A stretch of DNA of 35,768 bases from contig JAQIWT010000105.1 of the NCBI GenBank assembly GCA_034696485.1, positions 1 to 35,768 of the forward strand. Reading direction: 5' to 3'. Of the stretch, positions 13,301 through 20,920 are shown in pieces (within the stretch, counting starts at the first letter, position 1; every line of letters begins with the position of its first letter). This DNA comes from Isohypsibius dastychi (Eukaryota; Tardigrada; Eutardigrada; Parachela; Isohypsibiidae). Under the pieces are notes generated by a model. That model made no database searches. It was given only the letters and a program-made list of their open reading frames with translations, and was not told the origin of the DNA. A program made the translations under genes and the position numbers.

Positions 13301-14325
13301 TCATGACTCGGGAATACATGTTGTGGCATCGACCTTCAAAGCATTGCTCCGTGAGATGCCACAGCCTCTTATGACCTTTGAGAGATACGACGAGCTAATG
13401 CAAGTTATGGGTCAGTGAATTTTCATTTTAATTTTTGAATATTTTTGATTATTGCAAAACTATTTCAGGTTTTGATGATTCTGAGGAGCAACTCCAGAGT
13501 GTATATTGTGCCATTCGGAAAATGCCGAAAGCAAACCATGACCTTTTGGAACGTTTGTTTTTCCATCTTGCTCGGTGAGCGAGTCCTTCTTGATTTCTTT
13601 ACACGTTTTTGTATACTGTTTTTTTTATTCAGAATTGCACAACAAGCGGATGTGAACCTGATGACTTCGGAAAATTTGGCAACGATTTTCGCCCCGGTGC
13701 TTTTCAAATCCGAACGCGAGCTGAGATCTTTTGAAGTCTCAGATAATTGCAGAAAGCAAATTCGGTGCGTTGTTTCACGTAAAGTTGGGGTTTTGTTACA
13801 TACTAATCTTGTATTTTGGTAGGTGTATTCAAATCGTAATCGACGCACAGCTCCAGAAATTGCAGCTGACCCTCGAGGATATAATTCAGATTGATTCTGC
13901 CGCAATGACGGCCAACACGAGATTATCGGTTATTCGCTCTTCCAAAGTGTACATTGACTCAGTCAACTCGAGAATAGGCTCTCCCAACGTACCGGAAGCC
14001 ATTCCGGATGTTGATGAAGAGGAAGTTCGTCTTTCAAACGAAATTCAATCGTTGCGGAAAGAAAAGTGAGCGTTCATTATAAAAAAACTCGGTTCACGTT
14101 GTGATTTTTTTGTTTGATTTCTTCAGAGAGAAACGTGCCTTGGATCTGCCGAGTCTGCGCCTTTCCCGACAAGTCAGCCGCGATGGAAGCCACTCAAGCG
14201 AAGAGGATTTGAGAACTCCTGCCGAAATCTGGAACTCACGCAAGTCTTCCCTCAATCCGAATGGAGCGCCAAAGCGGGAACCTGTACAAACCAAAAACGA
14301 TCGAAGTGCTTTAGTCTGGCTGTGA
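4381..14325 (+). CDS. MYO9: Unconventional myosin IX (motor with RhoGAP tail), complete
   Basis: Single-headed actin motor that carries a RhoGAP to actin structures and inactivates Rho (family knowledge; C. elegans orthologue HUM-7). Coding exons: 4381-5239, 5397-5524, 7572-7666, 8335-8397, 8592-8792, 8873-8927, 8988-9068, 9131-9220, 9279-9386, 9446-9580, 9650-9771, 9847-9988, 10059-10553, 10630-10740, 10799-10921, 10985-12760, 12819-13410, 13469-13574, 13633-13764, 13823-14065, 14127-14325. They total 5856 nt (1951 aa), against 2100-2550 aa in vertebrates. Domains: RA about residues 49-141; motor about 160-900 with P-loop GESGSGKTE (287-295), switch I NSSRFGKY and switch II DIFGFE (568-573); a long Ser/Arg-rich loop 2 in exon 13; three IQ motifs, the best being [11 protein letters not shown]; a disordered Ser/Pro-rich tail; C1 zinc finger (about 1548-1596); RhoGAP with arginine finger in EGIYRKSG (R1662). 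The start is the first ATG after an in-frame TGA near 4338. All catalytic signatures are intact. Confidence 0.95.
5525..7571 (+). other. Long intron 2 of the myosin IX gene
   Basis: The protein runs continuously from APVLE to [10 protein letters not shown] across this 2047-nt intron, exactly as in other myosins, so no coding exon is missing. Donor GAG|GTGAGT, acceptor ttccttttcag. It is far longer than most introns of this gene. I see no gene in it. An antisense open frame of 114 codons (6114-6458) has no recognisable similarity. Confidence 0.85.
7667..8334 (+). other. Intron 3 of the myosin IX gene (668 nt)
   Basis: Splits one Arg codon between GKVA and [12 protein letters not shown]. Borders AG|GTAAAT and ttatctttcag. 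Nothing recognisable inside apart from a small perfect hairpin (GACCC, loop aagc, GGGTC) near 8100. Confidence 0.85.
8928..8987 (+). other. Probable GC-AG intron, 60 nt, frame-neutral
   Basis: The exon ends GTG AAG and the intron begins GCAAGT, the usual form of the minority GC donor; the acceptor is tttatctgcag. Removing it joins HIGNIQYVK to [12 protein letters not shown], which matches the motor-domain family. Keeping it adds 20 residues with no stop codon. Confidence 0.75.
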
Positions 14326-14414
14326 TGATCTTGAGTCTGGAATCTGTGATTTGTTGACTCTCAAGCTATTTTCGTTTTTTCACGTTTTTACCAGTACAAT
14401 GTTGGAATTTGAGT

Positions 14415-14420
14415 TTTATT
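14415..14420 (-). terminator. PFDN6: AATAAA poly(A) signal of prefoldin 6
   Basis: Reads tttatt on the + strand, 185 nt downstream of the prefoldin 6 stop codon. It lies beyond the myosin IX poly(A) signal, so the two 3' ends appear to overlap. Confidence 0.5.
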
Positions 14421-14483
14421 CGATATTTGCTGTTTTTCTTCACTTTTGTGCCTTTGTCATTAGGCTCGAATTTTGCTAAGTTC

Positions 14484-14489
14484 AATAAA
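14484..14489 (+). terminator. MYO9: AATAAA poly(A) signal of the myosin IX gene
   Basis: Canonical hexamer 159 nt downstream of the myosin stop codon. It lies inside the predicted 3' UTR of the convergent prefoldin 6 gene. Confidence 0.65.
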
Positions 14490-14604
14490 AAAACACCCCT
14501 TTTGACCTGAACATCTTGTAAAATGACAATCCCAATTCGAACTATTGACCAAAAAATGCCCATTGATATTCCATTTCACCGATCATACACAACTTCCGGT
14601 GAGA

Positions 14605-15169
14605 TCACTTCCTCGCAGATGCAGCGGCGGCGACCTGTGAATCCATCCGCTCCTTCTGAAGTTTCATTATAATTTCTTTCTGTTTCTCCATACTCTCGTA
14701 TTGAACTTTTATCGAGTCGTCAACGCGCTTGCTGAAATCAAAGAGCCATTCTTAGGCTGGGCAACAAGAGTAACAAGAGTACCCACATTTCACCCCCTAT
14801 CCAGTCCAGCCTCTTCTGCACGTTACTTTTTGCTTCCTCCAGATCCTGGGGTATCAACACGGGTCCGACTTGCTTGAATACTTTTGCGGTGGGTTCCAAC
14901 AGGTCGAATTCCTAAAAAATAAAACCGTACAAAACAGTTTGCTGCATCGCGATCTCATGAAATGAGTGTTTCACCTCTTTTACTGACAGATTCTCGGTCT
15001 GCTGAGTTTGCAGCTGCTGCGTTGCTCTGGCAGATTTGTTCAAATCTGAAAAGCCAGGAGGTGAGCGTGAGCTGTGAAAAAAAACCCAAAACAAACCGAG
15101 CTGGATTTTCTGGAAGGTCTCCGATGCTTCCTGCAGTTGTTTTTGCCACTTGGGCTCTCCCCCAGCCAT
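14605..15169 (-). CDS. PFDN6: Prefoldin subunit 6, complete
   Basis: Beta-type subunit of the hexameric cytosolic chaperone prefoldin, which hands unfolded actin and tubulin to the CCT/TRiC chaperonin (family knowledge). Four exons on the minus strand in reading order: 15169-15097, 15045-14975, 14911-14787, 14731-14605. They total 396 nt, 131 aa with no internal stop, close to the 129 aa of human PFDN6. The N- and C-terminal thirds are Gln/Lys/Glu-rich helices (KWQKQLQEASETFQK; QYESMEKQKEIIMKLQKER) that would form the coiled-coil tentacles. The central hairpin VFKQVGPVLIPQDLEEAKSN matches the family core, followed by RLDWIGGEIKRV. Introns are 51-75 nt with GT-AG borders; the last splits the Ile codon of GGEIKRV. 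The gene is tail-to-tail with myosin IX and head-to-head with eIF1, so it probably shares a promoter with eIF1. Confidence 0.93.
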
Positions 15170-15666
15170 CTTCCGAAATTAACGACAGAGTAAGCACAGA
15201 CACTCCTGCGAAAAGGGGAGCAGATTCGACGACGATGGGTTCACAGTCTTCACCACAAACTATTCAAAACAATGGTCAAATAATGCTGAAATTTCTAAAA
15301 CCGTTTTAAATTGGTACAGCAAGCACGCTCAAGCGGGTTCGATTAGAGAGTCAGACGAAAAAACGAAACCAATCAGATTTATCTGACTCACATGTTAATG
15401 CATCAAAGCATACAAGTAGAGCTCAGAGAAAGAGGACTACAGTATCACGTGACGAAAATGCGCTATGACTCATGCCATTGCTTTGCGTTATCGACTCGTT
15501 TGTGAAAATCAAGGTCTTCAATTGTGCGAGGGACTCCATTTTGTCACATCTTTGAATCGCGAGGTGATCCGAAATTTGCCCTCCATCATCTTTGTAAGTG
15601 AATTACTAAAATTGTGTTGCCATGATAATTCAGTGCTGATTCTAGTCATTTTCCAGGAACTCTCAT
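15170..15666. promoter_or_regulatory. Divergent PFDN6 / eIF1 promoter and eIF1 leader
   Basis: About 500 nt between two ATGs pointing outward. It contains AACCAATCAG with a CCAAT box at 15369-15373, two TGACTCA (AP-1/bZIP) cores at 15384-15390 and 15466-15472 (the second inside the palindrome ATGACTCAT), and an E-box CACGTG at 15446-15451. No TATA box is evident. A probable 63-nt intron in the eIF1 leader runs 15594-15656 (donor ttt|GTAAGTG, acceptor attttccag), ending 10 nt before the eIF1 ATG. Factor binding is inferred from consensus only. Confidence 0.5.
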
Positions 15667-16176
15667 ATGTCGGGACAGATTGATAATATAAGCACGCCTT
15701 TTGACCCATTCGCAGATGCAGTGACAGGAGATGAACGTGGTTCCGAAGGGCTCATCCACATTCGAATTCAGCAGCGCAATGGGCGAAAGACGTTGACCAC
15801 CGTTCAGGGTATTGCGCCAGAGTACGATAAGAAGAAGATTATTCGTGTTTGTAAGAAGACCTTCGCTTGCAATGGAACAGTTGTCGATCATCCTGAATAC
15901 GGAGAAGTCATCCAATTTCAAGTAAGTCTAGCTTCAAATTCAGAATTTGAGTAGTTAATTCAGTTGCTTCGAAGCACTATAATTAACGTAGTTCGGAAAC
16001 ACGGGAACTCCTGATTTAATTTTCCCCAGCTTTTATTTTTTTTGTCCTGTTAAATTGTTTGATGTATTTGTGACCGTTGGATTTTTTCTCAGGGGGACCA
16101 ACGTAACAACATCTGCGAGTTCCTGACTACGAATGCCATCGCCAAATCAAGTCAGCTGAAAGTTCACGGATTTTAA
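15667..16176 (+). CDS. EIF1: Translation initiation factor eIF1 (SUI1), complete
   Basis: Small factor that binds the 40S subunit near the P site and enforces AUG selection during scanning (family knowledge). Two coding exons, 15667-15921 and 16093-16176, give 112 aa; human eIF1 has 113. The SUI1 fold signatures are present: IHIRIQQRNGRKTLTTVQGI, the basic stretch DKKKIIRVCKKTFACNGTV, then EYGEVIQFQGDQRNN and the C-terminal LKVHGF. The 171-nt intron splits the gene between Gln and Gly of IQFQGDQR. The ATG gives the usual short N-terminal tail (MSGQIDNISTPFDPFADA). A second, leader intron is likely just upstream. Head-to-head with prefoldin 6 and tail-to-tail with CHAF1A. Confidence 0.96.
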
Positions 16177-16338
16177 TCTTGTCTTTGTCTTCGAATATCT
16201 GTTGTCATTTTCTGTTGCGCACGTCGTCTATGTTTGTGCGTTAATTTGCTAAGCACCTGAACACCCCCGCGCTGCGTTCTATTACCATTCTGTGGTGCGA
16301 AATCTTTTTCTGAACATTGTGTATAATGAATTCATTGC

Positions 16339-16344
16339 GATAAA
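16339..16344 (+). terminator. EIF1: Possible variant poly(A) signal (GATAAA) of eIF1
   Basis: 163 nt after the eIF1 stop. No canonical AATAAA on this strand is nearer, and GATAAA is a known weak variant. The assignment is inferred. Confidence 0.3.
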
Positions 16345-16459
16345 ACAACTTGATAACGAAATCTTTCCGCTTGATATGTATTGCTAAAGATGTTCCAGTA
16401 ATTCGCACTTGTCAGATTGGAATCGGAACGGCAGATGATAAGAGAACAACTAGATTTCG

Positions 16460-16465
16460 TTTATT
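16460..16465 (-). terminator. CHAF1A: AATAAA poly(A) signal of CHAF1A
   Basis: Reads tttatt on the + strand, 93 nt beyond the CHAF1A stop codon. It gives a very short 3' UTR. Confidence 0.6.
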
Positions 16466-16557
16466 CAACAAACAAATATCAAATGCTCAGAACTGAAAAG
16501 TACGTAGAATAACAACGAGATATTGTTGTACCAAAAGGTACAAGTGAAATATGTTCC

Positions 16558-19330
16558 CTAGTTGCTGCCTTCAGGGTCCGAGGTCAGGTCGATAGTTTGA
16601 ACTTCCATGTCATTCACGGACGAATCTGTGGCAGTGCTGATGTTCTTCTCATCCATCATGGAGCTATTTGCATCTTTTTTGATGAAAGAGAGCAAACTTT
16701 GTTGCTTGCTTGCGGAAGACGTAGCCCCAGATTTCAACTTGGGTGTCCACTTCCTGCCACCAGGGGTCGTCTCAGTAGCTGGTTTTGACGATTTCGGAGT
16801 GGATGGCAGATCATCAGTTAGACGCGGCTTTTTCTTGGCTGGTTCTGCGTTCGTGCTTGTATCCGCGGGACGCTTGACCAAGCAGTTCGGGTTTGGCAGT
16901 GAGGACTCTCCTTCCAAGACTTTATACAATGCTCGAACATCCTCCTTCACGAACCAACACGTTTTCAACACCTGAGCTTGACCAAAGCTGGGAGGTTTCT
17001 TCCATTCGGCAATAGCCAAGATAGCTTTCACCAAATTGTCTTTCGACGTCCATTTTCCGACTTCTAACGATTCGAGGATGCCTGGTAGTTTATCGTCAAA
17101 AGCAGGGAAAAGCGAGACGAAATCAGGATCGCTACGGTTCTGCAACAATTCAGAAACGGCTGAAGCGGCAGCAGTCTTCTTTCCAGTGCTTCCGTGAACA
17201 AGTTTGATCAGATAAGGCATAACTGAAATAAGTCCGACTAAGACAAGTTAGGAGCAAACTAAAAATAAGACTCCTTACAGGAAACTGGAATTTTGTTGAC
17301 ATTTTCTCCGAGTTCTTCGTGAGATATCGTAGTGATGCCGGCATCTTCCTCTTCCGGATCATAAAGTTGAAGGGCAGCCAAGCTTTTCAGCAACAGTGGA
17401 CAAACGTTTTCTTGGTCGGCCCAAAATGGTCCAACTACTCGCTTTTTCAGTTTCACTTGCACCTGATTCTTTTTCTTCATCCAGCTGTCAACGACCGATT
17501 GCGCTTCTTTCATTTCAAATGCGGCTTCCTGAAAAATTGAACATCAATGCTGTTGGTAGTTCAACTTTTGAATCGTACAGGCGTGATTTCGTCCTCATCG
17601 TTTTCCTCAGGGTCGAGCTCGTCGTTTACAATAAAATCATCCCCTTCATCATCGTCCGGTTCCTCCTGAACACACGAACAAAATTCATACCAACAAAACA
17701 AACGATGAAAATCATTATCCATATTGTTCAAATTCTTACCTCACTCGACTGCTCATCCTCGCTGTCCGCCACAGATTCGGCATTCTGGTCATTCTCCCAC
17801 TCATCATCACTATCTACGTCATAATCAAATATAGCCTAAAAACAACCAAAGCATTCATTATCCTCGCATATGAAGGAGCTTGTTTCCGGATTGTACCGTG
17901 TCCTGAGCAAAGGGGTTCCGAGGACGAACTGTGGTGCTTGGGCGGCTAAATGTTCCATAGTAAGCAGGTCGAGCGTTGTCACTGAAGTGGATCAACTTAT
18001 ATTTTGGTCTGCTGACTATCAGCTCGACGTCCGTTTCTTTCGGGCAGGTCGGACCAGTTTTCTTGGGAATATGACGTCCCGACTTGAGCTCTTTGATGTA
18101 CAGGTGTTGAGTGTCCGAGAAACGCGGTTCCTGAGATAACAAGAATTGAACTGATCGGTCGTTTTATGAAATTGGGACAAATTACCGATTCGCCGTGAAT
18201 TACAGAATCCAGCATGGCCAAACTGGCAGCTGAGAGCGGCTCGACGCGCTGTAGATTGGCCAAACGAATTCCATCTTGGATCTGATATGGCTTGAAAGTC
18301 TCGAATCCAACCGATCCTGGCTGCAATAACTAAAATATCATCCACAGCCGAACATTCTTGGAGTTATTCTGTTACCAGAAATTTTGCGACAGGTGGCGGT
18401 TTCACGACCACAAAGCTCCTCATGAGATCCTGCTGTCGTTTCACTGCTTTTTCCTAACACAAATTAAAACTGCTTTATGACACAAAGAATTATCAACAAA
18501 TCGGAGACATACTTTTTTCTCCTCTTCCAATCGCTTTGCTTCCTCTTTTTTCCGTTTTTCTTCTTCCTTCTCCTCTTTACGCTTCCGCTCTTCATTCTTG
18601 GCCTCTTCCCGTTTCGCAGCCTCTGCTTCCTTCTCCGCCTTTTTCTGATTGGCTTCTTGTTCTTTCCGGTTCTTCTCTTCGAGTTTCTTCAAACGGTCAG
18701 CTTCTTTCGCTTCCTTGTCTCGTTTTTTTTCTGCTTCCTTGGCCTAGTTGGGTTAATATGCGGCATTAAAAATTAAAAATTGCGGCCAACTAACGAAGTT
18801 CCCAACCTGTTTCTCTTCCTCCAGACGTTTCCGCTTTTCCTCTTTCGATCGCTTTTCTTCTTCCTTTTTTTCCTCGCGAATTCGCAGCTCTTCCGCCCGC
18901 TTGAGTCGCTTTTCCTCCAGTTCCTTGTTCCGAGCTTCCTTCTGAGCAGTGGTCAACCGAGGCCGCGGCGCGCTTTGAACACTTTTAGGGGTAACTGGAG
19001 GGTTGCCATTGCCAGGCTTGGTAGGTGTAGACAACGTTGATGAGTTTTCTATCAGAGATGAAATGTTCATAACATTGGTACGCAGTGCTATGTTTAATGC
19101 GAAACAAATGATCGGAGATCATAACCTAGACATACCTTGCCCACTTTCTGGAGTTTTTGGACTTGTTTTCGAAAAAGTCACTTCGATCTCCGGTGAAAAT
19201 TCTCTTGCAGAATTCTGCATTTGATCCTGGGGTTCATGGTCGATTTCGATGACTAGAAATCGCAACATTAGAACATACATACTACAGTACAGTAAGTACA
19301 ATGAACAGAACCACATGCATTACCTTCCAT
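16558..19330 (-). CDS. CHAF1A: Chromatin assembly factor 1 large subunit (p150), complete
   Basis: Deposits H3-H4 on newly replicated DNA together with p60 and p48, recruited by PCNA (family knowledge). Eleven minus-strand exons: 19330-19324, 19252-19136, 19087-18807, 18743-18513, 18453-18376, 18320-18186, 18130-17897, 17835-17740, 17665-17579, 17528-17279, 17222-16558. They total 2181 nt, 726 aa, shorter than the human protein (about 950). Regions in order: a Ser/Pro-rich N terminus; a Lys/Glu/Arg-rich KER coiled coil (about 85-212); the conserved block NARPAYYGTF...NPFAQDT (about 335-361); an acidic ED segment starting FDYDVDSDDEWEND (about 364-420); a conserved segment around KKRVVGPFWADQ; a winged-helix-like C-terminal region from about 507; a basic AKKKPRL; PIP-like QQSLLSFI (679-686); and a terminal TIDLTSD. 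The 7-nt first coding exon is the weakest part: an in-frame ATG at 19268-19266, continuous with exon 2, is an alternative start. Confidence 0.92.
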
Positions 19331-19383
19331 CTCGAACGAAGCGTTTGAAGACCCTCAAGTCAATTTCGACAAAAACCCGTACA

Positions 19384-19728
19384 CTAAATCACGCTCCCAA
19401 CAAACTTTTCCACACGATCCGAAATGGAAGAGTACTCCCTGATCAGCAACAAAATATGAGATTTGTTTTGAAACCGATCCCAGGAAATCATACAGTACGT
19501 CGTGAAACTTCCACATACGTACCCAGTTCTCCACTGGCAGCTCTGGTAATATCTATCGGTTTGCAATAATATCCAGATTAATAACCAGAACGTGTCCTGC
19601 ACGATGTATGGAATCCAATAAATGAAATATGGCACGATTAGGAATGAAACGGAAAACGAATGTTGCGCACGCCACGGCGGTGAGAAGAAAAGAACAGTGA
19701 TGCAAAAGAGCAGCGTCGGGCGGAGCAT
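19384..19728 (-). CDS. Hypothetical small membrane protein (doubtful)
   Basis: Open frame of 114 codons, read leftward, ending 53 nt before the CHAF1A start codon on the same strand. The first half is strongly hydrophobic: a signal-like N terminus (LLFCITVLFF) and two further possible membrane spans (FLIVPYFIYWIPYIV and FWLLIWILL). A good donor (CTGG|GTACGT) after residue 69 and an acceptor ending gatcag could remove 84 nt without changing the frame. I recognise no family. It may be a real small gene, part of the CHAF1A leader, or chance. Confidence 0.22.
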   Translation of the reverse strand: MLRPTLLFCITVLFFSPPWRAQHSFSVSFLIVPYFIYWIPYIVQDTFWLLIWILLQTDRYYQSCQWRTGYVCGSFTTYCMISWDRFQNKSHILLLIREYSSISDRVEKFVGSVI

Positions 19729-19822
19729 TCCGAGATGGTCGTAAAATTATTCACCTTCGGTCACCAAGGGTCCAGCTTATGCCGATGCTGATGGCCCAGT
19801 CGCCATGAGCTTGGATTACTCT

Positions 19823-19870
19823 CCATCAATCAAAAGCGCGCCGTAAATTTACGACTGTCTTGATTGACGG
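19823..19870. repeat. Nested palindrome in the divergent promoter
   Basis: Outer arms CCATCAATCAA (19823-19833) and TTGATTGACGG (19860-19870) pair at 10 of 11 positions. They enclose a perfect 12-bp palindrome CGTAAATTTACG (19842-19853) whose centre lies 1 nt from that of the outer arms. Confidence 0.75.
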
Positions 19871-20232
19871 TATGTACAAAGGCACCGGTTCGAGTGTATG
19901 AATATCTTTCTGCTTTGTAGGTTATCCGGCTTCGTCTTTAGCAATAGCGACTGCTCAGTAACACACGTATACCTGATGTAACTTGGGTCATCATGTTATT
20001 GCATGGAATTACTGTAATGCTATTTCCATTCCCAAATTCAATGTATATTATGATAAGTAAGACCGCCATCGCTTGTTTGGAAAGCAAAGCGAAAGTTCAA
20101 AACACAAGTGACCGCGCAAAGAGGAATACCCTGGGAAGCGTGAAACGTGTATGTTTACCCTAGATACGCGAGCTTCCAGCTGCTATGTCATACATATACA
20201 CTGACCTTTTTCGAGTTTCTGCGAAAAACTGG

Positions 20233-20240
20233 TATAAAAA
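20233..20240 (+). promoter_or_regulatory. TRIO: TATA box, candidate Trio promoter
   Basis: TATAAAAA, with an A at 20262 in tgcactt 29 nt downstream as a plausible start site. A donor-like CAG|GTACTT at 20296/20297 would end a short leader exon. Inferred from consensus and spacing only. Confidence 0.35.
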
Positions 20241-20419
20241 TCTTTTTCTGGACTACAATGCACTTTAATTTTTCAGTAAAACTCTGTCTTTGTCAGGTAC
20301 TTCCAAGTTGAAAGCCATAAATTTACAGAACAATTTGATTTTGTTTTTTTCTAGTACAAACCGTGTTCCTTGATCCAGCTTTTCTGGCCGCTTTGTGGTC
20401 GTTTGTTTGCAGACGCGTT

Positions 20420-20427
20420 TGACGTCA
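20420..20427. promoter_or_regulatory. Perfect CRE palindrome (CREB/ATF site)
   Basis: TGACGTCA, the full cAMP-response element, immediately before the left arm of a 13-bp inverted repeat in the CHAF1A-Trio divergent promoter. Confidence 0.5.
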
Positions 20428-20491
20428 TCTCAAATCAAACTGTGGCACACAATAGTTCTTTTGCAGTTGTCCGCGGATGTTTGATTTGAGA
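20428..20491. repeat. Inverted repeat, 13-bp perfect arms
   Basis: Arms TCTCAAATCAAAC (20428-20440) and GTTTGATTTGAGA (20479-20491) are exact reverse complements, separated by 38 nt. A transcript would fold into a 64-nt hairpin. Confidence 0.8.
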
Positions 20492-20920
20492 CGGCTTAGA
20501 ATCAATCAATGGAAAATTGGCCTCGCAGTGCAGTCCAAGCGGGCTCTTTCTCCTCTATTTGATGCTGCTCAACGTTATCCTTATCACAGATGAAGATGGC
20601 CCTCTCATCATTCCATTCAATCATTTCTGCATGGATTACATATTTCCCGCTGTGATTTCCCTCGAAAATCTGGACTCTTGCATTTATGATTCAATGGGTC
20701 CTCGAATATCTTCTGTTTGATCCGTTCCAGATTCATTTCCGAGCACTTCGGAAATCAGGCGCTGGAAAATCACGGAAAATCAATTTTATGCATCTCTCCT
20801 AAATTACTTACGACTTACGAGGAGTTTGTTCGCGCGTTATTTTGACCAGGCTTCGGGAGTGGAATACGTTTCCAGCAATGTGATTGTAACGGTTCTGGAC
20901 GTTTTGGTTTGCGAGCAACA

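Larger units (their letters stand above)
16177..16557. other. Convergent 3' UTRs of eIF1 and CHAF1A
   Basis: 381 nt between two stop codons facing each other. It holds the putative eIF1 signal GATAAA at 16339-16344 (+), the CHAF1A signal AATAAA at 16460-16465 (-), and a perfect 7-bp stem with a 4-nt loop at 16526-16543. No gene is seen. Confidence 0.6.
19331..20920. promoter_or_regulatory. Divergent CHAF1A / Trio promoter region
   Basis: About 1.6 kb between the two outward-facing starts. It contains a perfect CRE TGACGTCA (20420-20427), a 13-bp perfect inverted repeat (20428-20440 with 20479-20491), a nested palindrome (19823-19870), and a TATAAAAA box on the + strand (20233-20240). A minus-strand open frame for a hydrophobic protein (19384-19728) lies next to the CHAF1A start. 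Short upstream open frames on the + strand (for example the ATG near 20510, 17 codons) would fall in the Trio leader. Confidence 0.5.

Noticed and set aside
18477-19040. + strand ORFs rich in Leu/Phe (apparent membrane proteins)
   Set aside because: These are the reverse complement of the Lys/Glu-rich KER coiled coil of CHAF1A; Lys and Glu codons read as Phe/Leu on the other strand.
8100-20545. Recurrent CAAGCGGG octamer at about 8104, 15328 and 20534
   Set aside because: Three copies of an 8-mer are close to expectation and the flanks share nothing.
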